64,000 nucleotides of DNA, from NCBI GenBank assembly GCA_905221605.1, contig CAJNDS010002202.1:331501-395500 (forward strand), given 5' to 3'. The position numbers and the translations under genes were made by a program. Under the pieces are notes generated by a model that ran no database searches, was not told where the DNA came from, and saw nothing but the letters and a program-made list of their open reading frames with translations. This DNA is from Symbiodinium natans. Taxonomy: Eukaryota; Sar; Dinophyceae; Suessiales; Symbiodiniaceae. Each line of letters begins with the position of its first letter. The first letter of the stretch is position 1. Below, one piece after another: positions 10,118-21,016 of the stretch.

Positions 10118-10973
10118 CTGGCTTCTTCTTTTTTTAGGGGTTTAGGGTTTAGGGTTTAGGGTTTAGGGTTTAGGGTTTAGGGTTTAGGGTTTAGGGTTTT
10201 AGGTTTTATAGGGTTTTAGGTTTTAGGGTTTGGGCTTGTTTTTGGTTTAAGGTTGAGGGTTTAGGGCTTGGGGCTTAGGGTTGAAGGCTTAGGGTTTAGG
10301 TTGGCTAGGGAGGGAAGGGGGGGGGGGGTGGCTCTTTAGTATACTTCTTCTTTTACAGTACGTGTTGGGTACCAGATACTAGCTAGATCAACAGAGGAGG
10401 CATGGGTCGTTCGGAAAAGGGGTTTGCTTGGTAGCCCAGCAACTATGCTACAATAAGGGCACCCCTTTTGAGGCTTGACTACTTACCCTAAACCCTAAAC
10501 CCTTAACCCTAAAACCCTAAAACCCTAAACCCTAAACCCTAAACCCGAAACCCTAAACCCTAAACCCTAAAACCCTAAACCCGAAACCCCAAACCATGGG
10601 GCTACCACGCCCAGGCTCGGAGGCACCGATGGAGGGCCTATTTAGGGTTTAGGGCTTAGGGCTTAGGGTTTAGGGTTTAGGGTTTAGGCCATTATCATAC
10701 TGGGGGTGCCGTGTTCTGCAAGGGGGCCCAAGATCCTTCGGGACGAAATGAACCTCATATAACAGAGTATATGGCCCCGAAATACCCAAACCATCATAGC
10801 AAGGGCAAGGAACACTACTCACAACTGCAATACTATCAATCATTTTTCATCATGGCAACGAAAAACCCTGAACCCTCAACCCTGAACCCTCAACCCTGAA
10901 CCCTAAACCCCAAACCCTAAACCCAACATTCCTAGACCCTAAACCCTAAACCCAACATTCCCAAACCCCAGAC

Positions 10974-11018
10974 GCTGCGCCCAAGCGGCATGGCTTTCAA
11001 CTCATCCATGCGTAGACT
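10974..11018 (-). CDS. Possible upstream exon of the CNBD gene
   Basis: After GGAAGCAG the frame reads SLRMDELKAMPLGRS up to GTCTGG. If the donor is instead the GC after AAAGCCAT, the phase fits exon A and gives MDELKAM followed by KSSISEVPIF, a sensible helix. Two donor choices and no homology anchor keep this tentative. Confidence 0.35.
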
Positions 11019-12045
11019 CTGCTTCCTCGGCCCCGCTTTTTGAGGGGATATTAGGAGGGAGGGTTTAGGGTTTAGGGTTGAGGGTTCAGGTTTCAGGGCT
11101 TGGGGCTTAGGGCTTAGGGTTTAGGGCTACTTGCATAGTCCCTTAGTATGGGCTCTGAAAAGGGGACCCTTATATACCCCTTGCTTACCCCGTGCAACCC
11201 AAGAGGCCCGTACTTCAGAATCCTTTCAGAGAAAGTAAGTGACCAAAAAATGAGGGACCATGTTACCTCCCTTAGAAAGCCTAGGAACCCCCAAAGCCTA
11301 CTCTCTCTTCCTTTTGGAGGTTCTTCGAGGCTGTAGGTTCTTCAGGTGGACCCTGAAGCTCAAAACCGTACGTTTAGGGTTTAGGGTTTTGGGTTTAGGG
11401 TTTAGGGTTTGGGGTTTGGGGTTTAGGGTTTAGGGTTCGTGGCTTTCTGGGGCCCCGTCAAGGCTCGGGCACCTTTCATTGGATTCCTTCCCTGGACACC
11501 TGATCCTAAGTTAAGGAAGAAGGAAGCTCCAACACGACACTAAGGCCTAAACCCGAAACCCTAAGCTACTAGTTGCTCAATTAAGAACTCTGAACAGAAG
11601 GAAAAAGACTCTTCCTTCTTAAAGGGTAAGTAAGGAATTGCTATTCTTTATTTTTTTGGGGTTCTTAAGCAAATAGTAGTAAACCCATATTCTTGGGCAG
11701 CCGTTGCCCTCATGCAGCCCGGCTGCGAGTTCTCCCCCTGGTCGGAACCCCCTGTTGGTGCCGTCACCTCTGCAAACCCTAAGCCCTAAACCCTAAACCC
11801 TAAACCCTAAACCCTAAACCCTAAACCCTAAACCCTAAACCCTAAACCCTAAACCCGGCCTAAACCCGAAACCCCTCAAGTGGCTAGAACAGCCTGTGGG
11901 GTTTTTGGGTTTCGGGTTTGGGGCTTAGATTTTGGGCAACATCGACGAAAGCACCCTGAATTTTCTGAGGGTATAGCCCCTCGCCACGGAGGGCTTGAAG
12001 GATTGCGGCTTTGAGTTCGGCGGGCTGTTTCAAAACCCGAAAAGA
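11019..12045. other. Repeat-rich noncoding stretch
   Basis: Telomeric tracts lie at 11060-11130, 11375-11440 and 11775-11860. The plus-strand open frame at 11148-11336 has no recognisable character. An island at about 11455-11530 and one at 11690-11770 are unique but uninterpreted. Confidence 0.4.
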
Positions 12046-12220
12046 CGGTTCCCCCCCCCCCCACCCCCCCCCCACCCCCGCCCCCACCCCCCCCCCACCC
12101 CCCCCCCCCCCCCCCCCCACCCCCCCCCCACCCCCCCCCCACCCCCCCCCACCCCCCCCCCCACCCCCCCCCCCCCCCCCACCCCCCCCCCACCCCCCCC
12201 CCCCCCCCCACCCCCGCCTA
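12046..12220. repeat. Poly-C tract punctuated by single A
   Basis: About 170 bases of C interrupted by isolated A every 8-20 bases, open in every frame as poly-proline (plus) or poly-glycine (minus). Similar blocks occur at 20255-20415 (C with T), 23808-23912 (C with T/A), 41168-41221 and, as G, at 51143-51310. These are low-complexity DNA and not protein genes. Confidence 0.95.
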
Positions 12221-12258
12221 AGCCCTAAACCCTAGCCCTAAACCCTAAACTCATTCTG

Positions 12259-12368
12259 TATGTTCCCCTTTCTACTAACAGTCCTTAATAGGGTTTAGGG
12301 TTTAGGGTTATAGTGAGGGGGGACTAAAATCCCTATTACGGACTGTTAGCATAAGGGGTAACATCCCA
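12259..12368. mobile_element. TIR element, family 3, carrying a telomeric insert
   Basis: The ends TATGTTCCCC and GGGGTAACATCCCA and the inner words ACAGTCCTTAATAGGG and CCCTATTACGGACTGT match the family at 9109, 16014 and 18974. Where a sister copy reads TATAGGGATTATG this one reads TAGGG-TTTAGGG-TTTAGGG-TTATAG. Two telomere units therefore appear to have been added at the element's own TAGGG. Confidence 0.75.
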
Positions 12369-13510
12369 AGCTCTGTCATCTGTGATGTTGAAACGCTACT
12401 CACGGTGGCCTTGGGGAAAAATGAAAAGGGCCCTAAACCCTAAACCCTAAACCCTAAACCCTAAACCCTAAACCCTAAACCCTAAACCCTAAACCCTAAA
12501 CCCTAAACCCTAAACCAAAAAAAAACAAAAGAGAGCCGACTGCACAGGGCTCTGACGAGCACCACCGGCATATGGGTAGCTCGGTTTGGGGTTTAGGGTT
12601 TAGGGTTGTTTAGGGTTGTTTAGGGTTTAGGGTTTAGGGTTTAGGGTTTAGGGTTTAGGGTATCTTTAGGGTTTAAGGTTTCGGGTGACCCAAGAGTAAC
12701 ATAGGACCTATTTGGTTTCAAGGGCCTCATCAGGAAACCCACATTCTAAGGCCCTAAGGGAATAAGGGCCTACTCTGGATCCTACAGCTACTGTAAGCTA
12801 GACCCTAAACCCTAAACCCTAAACCCTAAACCCGAACCCCCGCTTCTATAGAAGGGAAAAAGGGCCTACTGTGCGTCCTTTAGGATCCCTCCCCAAAAAG
12901 GATAGAGCCAGAAAAGTGGCCCGCGTGCGCATCCACGACCGTGTCGCCGGCTCCTGCCGGCGGTTCGCCCCCGCATTAGGAATCCTAGGGTTCTTGGGGT
13001 TTAGGGCTTATATGGGCTTATGGTTTAGGGCTTATATGGGCTTATGGTTTAGGGCTTATATGGGCTTATGGTTTAGGGCTTATATGGGCTTATGGTTTAG
13101 GGGAATCTTGGGGTTCTTGGTTGCTTTAGGGACTCCTCTGGGTTTTGTTGGTTCGGGTTCTTGGGGTTTTGGGGCATAGGGCATGAGGAGGAAAGAAGGG
13201 ACTTAGGGATTTTGAGGAGTTTTGTTTGGGAGGGCGGGGGGGGGGTGGGACTCTAATCCTAAAGCCGAGACCCGAAACCATAAACCCTCCAGGGATTCTG
13301 GGGTTCAGGGTGATTGAGGTGACTGAGGTTGTCGGAACTTATGGGGTTTAGGGTTTAGGGTAGGCCATTGTAAAATGATGGTCCCTTTCGGGGTAGCCTA
13401 AATATGAGGGGCCGCCTCATAATAGTGACCCCCAAAGTGACCCTAATTTGGAGAAGTGACCATATGCGTGCTTGCGCTTTTTTTGAAGCCACGCTTGCAT
13501 TCCTGGCAAC
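12369..13510. other. Telomeric arrays and a 24-bp minisatellite
   Basis: A clean CCCTAAA array (about 12 units) lies at 12431-12516 and a TTTAGGG array at 12590-12660. At 12999-13100 a 24-bp unit (TTAGGGCTTATATGGGCTTA plus TGGT) is repeated four times. The GC-rich island 12915-12975 (plus: VARVRIHDRVAGSCRRFAPA) is open on both strands and unassigned. Confidence 0.6.
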
Positions 13511-13543
13511 GGAGATCTCCATCTCCCGCTTGTCTTCTGCCAG
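13511..13543 (-). CDS. Exon-like island (charged helix)
   Basis: Between CCCAG or GGCAG acceptors and a GTTGCC donor the minus strand reads LAEDKREMEIS. The frame stays open beyond the donor. The peptide is coding-like, but the opposite strand is open as well. It is possibly part of the gene that holds the CNBD exons. Confidence 0.25.
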
Positions 13544-14188
13544 CTGGGCCCCTAAGCCCCAAACCCTAAACGCCCTAAACCCTAAACACCCTAAACCCTA
13601 TAAACTCTAAACACCCTGAACCCCGTAAGCCCAAAAAAAACCTAAATACCATAAACTATAACTAAACCCTAAACCCTAAAAAAACCTGAACCCTGAACCC
13701 TGAACCCTGCACCCTGAACCCTGAACCCTGAACCCTAAACCCTAAACCCTAAACCCTAAACCCTAAACCCCGAACCCTGAACCCTGAACCCAACACCTTC
13801 AAGCCCCAAATTCATGATGGCAGCAGGCTGTGCTGTCTTTGAGGAGTGCATGAGCTGAGCCCGGGGTTTGCCAAAGCCCATGAATCTCGGACCATAAGCC
13901 CTTGGGACGTAAACCCTAAACTCCGTGCCCTTAACCCTGTGCCCCAAAAAACCCCTAAACCCTATAAGCACTATAAGCCCCATAAGTCTTAAGCCATATG
14001 AGCCCTGCCCTAAACCATGCAACACCCCGTGACCCCGTGCACACCAAACCCATCCAAGCCCCAAACCAGCCTAAACCTGTTTTCCCTACTTACCCTATAC
14101 ACCCTAAAAGCCCTAAACCCTAAAATCCCTAAAATCCCTAAAATCCCTAAACCCCAAACCCTAAACCCTAAACCCTAAACCCTCATTC

Positions 14189-14248
14189 GAAAAGGCTCAG
14201 TTTCTCCTCGCTGGCGGCATCCCAGGCATCTAGCATCTCGTGGCTTCC
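14189..14248 (-). CDS. Orphan exon, unknown protein (GA donor)
   Basis: A GCTGCTGCAG acceptor is followed by 60 nt, phase 0/0, reading GSHEMLDAWDAASEEKLSLF and then GAATGAG. Read-through ends at TGA after one more codon, so either a GA donor (known in dinoflagellates) or a stop is used. CCCTAAA (sense) lies 10 nt before the acceptor and TTTAGGG just after the donor. Confidence 0.45.
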
Positions 14249-14935
14249 CTGCAGCAGCTTAGGGTTTAGGGTTTAGGGTTTAGGGTTTAGGGTTTAGGGT
14301 TTAGGGTTTAGGGTTTAGGGTTTAGGGTTTAGGGTTTAGGGCTTAGGGTTTCAAGGCTTAGGGCTTAAGGATTAGGGCTTTAGAGAGCTCAGAGTGCAGG
14401 GTTTAGGGCTTCGAACCTAAGACCGCCAACCCCAACAACTCTCAAAGTCCGGTTAGTGCTTTAGGAGTTTGAGGGGTTTAGGGTTTAGGGTTTAGGGTTT
14501 AGGGTTTAGGGTTTAGGGTTTAGGGTTTAGGGTCTAGGGTAGGAATTTGAGGGGGGGCTTGTAGAAGTTTAGGGTTTTGGGAGGTTAGGGTTTAGGGGTT
14601 TTACGGTTTTTAGGGGTTTGGGGGGTTGGGGGGTGGGGGGGAGAGGTTTAGGGTTTCAAAGTTTTAGGGTTTAGGGTTTAGGGTTGGGTTAGAGTTTAGG
14701 GTTTCAGAGTTTTAGGGTTTAGGGGTTTACGGTTTTTAGGGTTTAGGGTTTAGGGTTAGGGTTTAGGGTTTAGGGTTTAGGGTTTAGGGTTTAGGGTTTA
14801 GGGTTTAGGCTTCGGAAGCGAGCTCCCGAGCTCCTCACAACATAACGCGTGCTGACTTAGGGTTTAGGGTTTAGGGTTTAGGGTTTAGGGTTTAGGGTTT
14901 AGGGTTTAGGGTTTAGGGTTTAGGGTTTTGGGGTC
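14249..14935. other. Dense TTTAGGG arrays
   Basis: Near-perfect arrays lie at 14261-14345, 14473-14545, 14745-14812 and 14858-14930, separated by degenerate copies. The short island 14813-14857 is unique and unassigned. Confidence 0.8.
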
Positions 14936-14967
14936 AAATCCGCGCGTCCGTAGTACTGCTGCCTCAC

Positions 14968-15116
14968 CTGCTGGTTGAAGGCAGTCTGCTCCGAAGGCGG
15001 GTAACCAAGGACCCGCCCCAGCGCGTTTTGTCCTGATTCTGCCTTCCGCATCAGGCGTCAGGCGGATGATGATCCTGCCCGAACCGAAGATGTCGTGATT
15101 CACCTCAACCTTGTCA
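14968..15116 (-). pseudogene. Exon broken by a 7-bp tandem duplication
   Basis: The minus strand first reads KVEVNHDIFGSGRIIIRL in one frame, then RKAESGQNALGRVLGYPPSE followed by QTAFNQQ in the next, up to a canonical CAG/GTGAGG donor. The frame change falls exactly on a 7-bp direct duplication (TCAGGCG twice, 15051-15057 and 15058-15064 on the plus strand). With one copy the two halves form a single reading frame. It may be a pseudogene, an allele or an assembly error. I do not recognise the protein. Confidence 0.55.
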
Positions 15117-15917
15117 AGGTTTCAGGGGCTAGGGATTTAGGGTTTTAGGGTTTTACGGTGTTCGGGTTTTAGGGTTTCAGGGTTTCAGGGTTTCAGGGTG
15201 ATAGAACCCCGAGGGCGCGCAGGACGTTCCTCATCTCTCCACACCCACCCTCCCAAAACCCTAAACCTCTGCACCCCCCCCACCCCCCAAGCCCCTACTA
15301 ACCAAATCTAGGGGGTTTGGGGTTTAGGGTTTAGGGCTTAGGGCTTAGGGCTTAGGGTTTGGGGCAGCGTAGGAGGCTTCGGGTCTGGATACATTGTCCA
15401 TACTGCGCTGTCCTCCCTCTCTCAATCGGAAGACCAGAACCCCTCGAGCAACACAAAGACCCCCTAAACCCTCAGCCCTTAAACCTTTAAAACCCCCCGA
15501 CCATAAACCCTAAGCCCTAATCCCAAACCCTCAAACCTCAAAACCCTAAAACCCCAAACCCCTAGCCCCTGAAACCCTAAACCCTTCAACCCTTAAACCC
15601 TGAAACCCTTGAACTCTAAACCCTTAAACCCTTAAACCCTTAAACCCTTAAACCCTTGAACCCTTGAACCCCTAAACCCCTAAACCCTTAAACCCTTAAA
15701 CCCTTAAACCCTTAAACCCTTAAACCCTTAAACCCTTAAACCCTTAAACCCTTAAACCCTTAACACTAAACCCCAAACATCAAACACCAAACACCAAACC
15801 CTAAACCCGAAACCCTAGGTTAATAAGTGCCATTAACCCTAAACCCTAGCCCTAAACCCTAAACCCTTACACCCTAAACCCTATAACCTCTAAACCCAAG
15901 GAGCTCCTACTTCATAC
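15117..15917. other. Noncoding stretch with CCCTTAAA array
   Basis: At 15607-15763 the octamer CCCTTAAA is repeated about fifteen times (minus: TTTAAGGG), a fourth homogenised variant of the telomere unit. Islands at 15205-15250 (minus: RNVLRALG) and 15370-15450 (plus: GSGYIVHTALSSLSQ) are coding-like but unsupported by clear splice sites. Confidence 0.6.
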
Positions 15918-15982
15918 TCTTGCGGTCCAGGCGGCTACGATGGCATCGACTAAACGCTTCTGACCTTCGGGCATTCCACCGT
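15918..15982 (-). CDS. Orphan exon, unknown protein
   Basis: A CCCGACCAG acceptor and an AGA/GTATGA donor bound 65 nt reading GGMPEGQKRLVDAIVAAWTA and a final R. The composition and helix pattern are protein-like. The words GGMPEG recur at 63.2 kb (minus; LLDPCGGMPEGD), which may be coincidence. Telomere-like tracts flank both sides. Confidence 0.5.
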
Positions 15983-16013
15983 CTGGTCGGGTTTGGGGCT
16001 TCCAGGGCTTACA

Positions 16014-16114
16014 AGTTGGGATGTTCCCGCTTATGCTAACAGTCCTTGAAAGGGACTATAGTACCCCCCCAATTATAATCCAATTAAGGACTGTTAAGAG
16101 GGAGCATCCCAACT
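16014..16114. mobile_element. TIR element, family 3
   Basis: GTTGGGATGTTCCCGC and GAGGGAGCATCCCAAC are terminal inverted repeats, and CTAACAGTCCTTGAAAGG faces CCAATTAAGGACTGTTAAG. It is about 100 bp and noncoding. This copy lacks a telomeric insert. Confidence 0.8.
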
Positions 16115-16959
16115 TATAAGGTTAAGGGCTAAGGTTTGAGACTTAGGGTTGAGGAGTTCGTGCTTTCAGAGTACTACCCCCTCCCCCCACAGACTGCAAT
16201 AAACAAGGCTTCCATCAGCTAAAACCCTAAACCCGAAACCCCAAACCCTAAGCCGCAAGCTTCTTGAAACAGACCACAATACGTTTCAGGACATTCTATG
16301 GCTCTCAATAATCAAAGCTCAAGGCTACGCGCCCTGAACCCTAAACCCCAGGCCCTAAACCCTGGACCCCAGACCCTTTTGGTGGCTGCTTCCTGCTGGG
16401 CACCTAGAACACACAAAGGGCCAGGGTTTAGGGTTTAGGGTTTAGGGTTTAGGGTTAGGGCTTAGGGCTTAGGGCTTAGGGCTTAGGGTTGAGGGTTTAG
16501 GGTTTAGGGTTTAGGGTTTAGGGTTTAGGGTTTAGCAGGGTCAACCGAGATGTCCTGAACAATGGAAGGCGAGACCCCTGCGTTCGAACCCACCCTTCCA
16601 CGCACCAGAGCTCCCTATAAGCTCTCACAGTGATCGTGGGGCTAAACCCCTAAACCCTAAACCTTAAACATAATTCAGGTTTAAGTAGGACTCTTCAAAG
16701 TCTTTATCCTAAAGCCCCTAACACCTCAACCCCAAATCCTATACAAACCCCATAATACCCTCATACCCGAATACACTAAACCCTAATACCCTAATACCCT
16801 AGTACCCAAGCCCCATAATCCTAGCCCTAAACCCTAAACCCTAAACCCTAAACCCTGACACAAGAAATAAGGGAATCCCCTGTCCGAGATGCGGAGCCGC
16901 TGCTCCGCCTTCGTCTTCGTGGTGACGGAGAGCGTGTGTCTGCCAGCACCAGAGCAAGG

Positions 16960-16999
<40 letters not shown>

Positions 17000-17366
17000 C
17001 AGAGCCTCTAGCCCTAAACCCTAAACCCTAAACCCGAAACCCTAAACCCTAAACCCTAAACCCTAAACCCTAACCTATACGGATAGGGACTCCGAGTTCA
17101 GGGCCTTCGGGGGCTTCGGCCGAATCAGAGGTTCGCGTGGGTCCCCACCCCAGGAGCCCCCAAGGCCCTATCCCCATAGGTTGGCATTTAGGGTTTAGGG
17201 TTTAGGGTTTCGGGTTTAGGGTTTCGGGTTTAGGGTTTAGGGTTGAGGGTTTAGGGTTTAGGGTCTAGGGTCTACGGTTTAGGTTTTAGGGTTTAGACCC
17301 ACCTTCCTTCATTCATTTTAGAGCCCTTTGCTTCGAGGATCGAAATGTCGGAATGTCACGGCCTAC
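16115..17366. other. Repeat-rich stretch with G tract and TIR element
   Basis: TTTAGGG tracts lie at 16423-16530 and CCCTAAA tracts at 16820-16855 and 17010-17070. There is a run of about 35 G at 16962-16997. At 17073-17187 the inverted ends CCTATACGGATAGGG and CCCTATCCCCATAGG suggest another TIR element. The island 16870-16960 is open on both strands (minus: HTLSVTTKTKAEQRLRISD) and may be an exon, with a CTGGCAG before it. Confidence 0.5.
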
Positions 17367-17402
17367 CGTGTCCTCCTGCGCATTCTTGTGACCGTTGAAA
17401 TC
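17367..17402 (-). CDS. Orphan exon, unknown protein
   Basis: GGTCAAG precedes 36 nt, phase 0/0, reading DFNGHKNAQEDT, followed by GTAGGC. The frame is open well beyond both ends (VTVK before, VGRDIPTFRSSK after), so the boundaries are uncertain. Confidence 0.35.
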
Positions 17403-19100
17403 CTTGACCGTGACCTATAAACCCTAAGACCCCAAGCACGAAGCCCTGCACCATAAATACCCTAAACTCGGAACCCAAATCTTTAGGCCCAAGTCCGCAA
17501 ACCCTATAACCGCTAAAGCCTCCGAACTTTATAGATACTTTAATGCCCGAACCCTAAACCTCAAAGCCCTAAATCCCTGAACCCCGAAGCTCTGAAGCCG
17601 AACTCCCCCATAGCCCCTCAACCTCTATCCCCGAAACCCAAAAACCCTCAAAACCTGAAACCCTAAACCCCAAAACCCTGAATCCCTAAGCACTAGAATA
17701 CCCTAAGCCCCTAAAACCTTAAAACCCTAAAACCCTAAAACCCTAAAACCCTAAACCCTAAAACCCTAAAACTCTATAAACCCTAAACCGAAAAACCCAA
17801 AAACCAAAACCCTTCCCTAGACGCCGAATATAGGGGCCTGAATAATTAGAATAGGGTGTTGGGGGTTAGCATTGTATACTTACAAAGGGGCCATAAGGGA
17901 ACAATATTAGTAATGATTCCCACCCTATCTTACCCTAAACCCTAAACCCTAAACCCTAAACCCTAGACGCCTAAGCCATTTGCGCCTCTGGAAGCCAGGT
18001 CCATCGTCACCATCCTCGCTGAACGAACGCCCTGAGGATGAAGCACTTTGGGGTCTTTAGGGCGGCTAGGGTTTAGGGTTTAGGGTTTAGGGTTTAGGGT
18101 TTAGGGTTTAGGGTTTAGGGTTTAGGGTTTAGGGTTTAGGGTTTAGCGTTTAGGGTTTAGGGTCTAGGGTTCAGGGTTCAGGGTTCGGCGTTCAGGGTTT
18201 AGGGTTTGGGGGCTCTGTGGGGTTGGGGTTTAGGGTTTACGGTGCAGGGTTCAGGATTTCGGTCTTTAGGGCCAGTCTTTAGGGTACCCAAAGCCTCAAG
18301 GTTTAAGGTTTTGGGTCCGTAAGGCTCAGGTCAGTCAAGGCGGTCGAACTTAGACCCCGGACCCGAAGGATGCACCCCGAAGAAGGTTCCCTTAACTTGC
18401 TCCGAATATGGCCCCCATATACCCGTAAGGGTTTAGGGGTTTAGGGGTTTAGGGGTTTAGGGTTTAGGGTTTAGGCTTTAGGCTTTAGGGTTTAGGGTTT
18501 AGGGTTTAGGGTGAAAAAGGGCCCCCAAACCCAAAAACACAACCATAGGGGGCTCCAAGGTAGAGTCCCTCTGGGGTCTAGAGTCAAAGGTCTCTCAGCA
18601 AGATGCTTGGGGGTTGAAGGGTTTAGGGTTTAGGGTTTAGGATTTAGGGTTGGCCGATCCTCTTCGGTATAATGGACATGTGGTCAGTTTGGGTGCCCGA
18701 ATTAGGAGGGGCCACCTTTTTAAAGGAGGACCCAAAAGGGACCATGATTTAGAGAAGTGAACTTGTTAGATCCACCCCAGCTTTGGGCGTACCTGGAGTG
18801 ACCTACTTGTCCTCGGAATGATCTTCCTAAACCCTAAACCCTAAACCCTAAACCCTGAACCCTAAACCCTAAACCCTAAACCCCAAACCCCAAACCCTAA
18901 ACCCTAAACCCTAAACCCTAAACCCTAAACCCAAACCTTGAACCCCAAACCCTACAAACGAGACCCTAAACTTGGAATGTTCGCCCTCATATTCACAGTC
19001 CTATATAGGGATTATGCTAAGGGGGTACGCGAATCCCTATTACGGACTGTTCGTACACGGGGGAACATCCCAACCCTAAACCCTCAACCCTCTTCTTAAG
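17403..19100. other. Repeat-rich noncoding stretch
   Basis: Degenerate CCCTAAA-like sequence fills 17415-17815. At 17822-17935 a sequence shares GGCCTGAATAATT and other words with 40242-40347. Long TTTAGGG arrays lie at 18067-18190 and 18428-18510, and CCCTAAA at 18826-18930. A family-3 TIR element occupies 18974-19073 (GGAATGTTCGCC facing GGGGGAACATCCCA). Confidence 0.6.
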
Positions 19101-19210
19101 CCCTAAGGGTCCATGTACCCTATAACTATATACTTAGACCCAAAAGTCCTTATATAGGAAGTACTTTAAGGCCCAATAGTATTCCATGTTTAGGTACATG
19201 GACCCTTGGG
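19101..19210. mobile_element. TIR element, family 1
   Basis: CCCTAAGGGTCCATGTACC at the left is mirrored by GGTACATGGACCCTTGGG at the right. The interior has TACTTAGACCCAAAAGTCC and GGAAGTACTTTAAGGCCC. It is about 90% identical by eye to the copy at 24341-24451. Confidence 0.85.
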
Positions 19211-19788
19211 GAAGTATATGCAATCTACCGGAAACTCCAAGTACTTCTTGGCCGTGAAGGGCTTACTGGGGTGGATTTCGGAGCCCTCCCCAAGATGCGT
19301 GTCAGTTTAGGGTTTGGGGTTCAGGGTTTAGGGTTTAGGGTTTAGGGTTTAGGGTTTAGGGATAGGATTAGGGTGACCCTTGGGGCTATGGACCCTCTCA
19401 ATAAGGTCCCTGTGTAAGAGAGCCAGAAGAGGGTTCAGAAGGGTTCCCTTTTAAGGGTCCCCCCTTATCCTACCTAGGAAAAGGTAGTTCCAGATCATGC
19501 TGGATTTTTTGCCGGGGTCTGGGATCAGGGTGTGACCGAGACTCCAAACCCAACTCGCCCTCGCCTGTGGCGAGCGTTCGGAGCGTCTCGGTGCGTGCCC
19601 GTCGCTTGGAGGGCTTCCTCTCCCGTGCAAGCATGCCCAGAAACCCCGAGAACCCCTAAACCCCGAACACCCCGAAAACCCCTTACTAAACCCTAAACCC
19701 TAAACCCTAAACCCTAAACCCTAAACCCTAAACCCTAAACCCTAAACCCTAAACCCTAAACGTTCGCCCTGGTTCAACTTCTACGCAC

Positions 19789-19856
19789 CTTGCATGCGTT
19801 GGGAGCTGAGAAATCGCGGTACAAACGTCAGGGCTAGCAAACGAGCTGTGCACTGG
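19789..19856 (-). CDS. Orphan exon, unknown protein
   Basis: A TACTTCAGCAG acceptor and a CAAG/GTGCGT donor bound 68 nt reading PVHSSFASPDVCTAISQLPT then HA. Splice signals are canonical on the minus strand. The plus strand is also open (NFYAPCMRWELRN...), so the strand call rests on the splice sites. Telomeric tracts are CCCTAAA on its left and TTTAGGG on its right (plus strand). Confidence 0.4.
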
Positions 19857-21016
19857 CTGCTGAAGTACGTATTATACGGTTTAGGGCTTACGTTTTAGGG
19901 TTTAGGGTTTAGGGCCCTGCTTTGGGATACTTGGGAAACAAGAAACACCAACACTTTCCCTAAATTTCAACTAGGTCACGCGAGTGCGTAGTTTGCCTGG
20001 TTGCTTTGGGCGTCCTACATGTGCTCAACACCTAGGCCTTGGCAGGATTTCAGGCGCGGGTAGTGCAAGATAGTGCAAACTAATTCGTTTTGACGCAACC
20101 CCACGCGTTTTACAGCACGTCCAGGCCCTGATAATATCTCAGAGCGCGGTTCGGTACACAAGGCCCTGTTTCAGGGCGCGCTTCGGATGCTCTGGTAACA
20201 CGCACATTATCATCGTGCGCACATGGACGCTCAGGATCCGCTTCGGATGCCCCACCCCCTCCCCCCCTCCGCTCCCCCCCCCCCTCCCTCCCCCCCCCCC
20301 GCCCCCTCCCCCCCCCCTCCTCCTCCCCCCCACCCTCCCCCCCCCCTCCCCCCCTCCCCCCCCTCCCCCCCCCCCCCTCCCCCCCCCCCCCAGGCCCCCC
20401 CCACCCCCACCCCCACAAACGAGGAACGACCAGGCAATCTGTGCGCGTCACCAACTAGTTGAAATTGGGGTGTTGTAGCCCTTTGTGAGACCCCGTGCAC
20501 CATGCCATGTAGGAAAAATAATGCCCTATATTGAGAAGGGTTTAGGGTTTAGGGTTTAGGGTTTAGGGTTGAGGGATTTGAATCCTGAAGCCGAAGACAG
20601 CGCCTGCCGAGCATAACAGACCGACACGCTAACACAGCACAAAATACACATTGGGTTTAGGGTTTCAGGGTTCCGGGTTCAGGCTTTAGGGGGTTTCCAG
20701 GTTTAGAGGCGTAGGGTTCCGGGCTTAGCAAGAATTGTCAGAAGGATCACCGTAAACCCTAAACCCTAAACGTACTACGCTCCATGGGTAGTTGCTTCAA
20801 GAATCACCCCCGAGCTGTTTGGAAGGTCTCTGTGAGGGCTTAGAAGGCGACTACAGCGGAAAGACACAACACCTCCCTTTCGGGTTGTCTAGGGTTTAGG
20901 GTTTAATGTTGTCTTCTGATTAGTTTGACCCCCCCCCCCCCCCCTCAACAAATGGCTCCCGCGCTTTAGTGGGGGGGGGGGGGGGGCAATTTTGGGGGGG
21001 GGGGGGGGGGTCTGGC
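19857..21016. other. Noncoding stretch with a C/T tract and G tracts
   Basis: Unique sequence at 19915-20250 is without a convincing gene; the word CGCTTCGGATGC occurs twice (20180s and 20240s). A C-rich tract with T interruptions fills 20255-20415. Telomeric tracts lie at 20537-20570, and C and G runs at 20930-21010. Confidence 0.6.

Noticed and set aside
12011-12235. Poly-proline and poly-glycine open frames (also at 20110-20503, 23740-23922 and 50967-51472)
   Set aside because: They are translations of C or G homopolymer tracts, open in several frames and on both strands at once.
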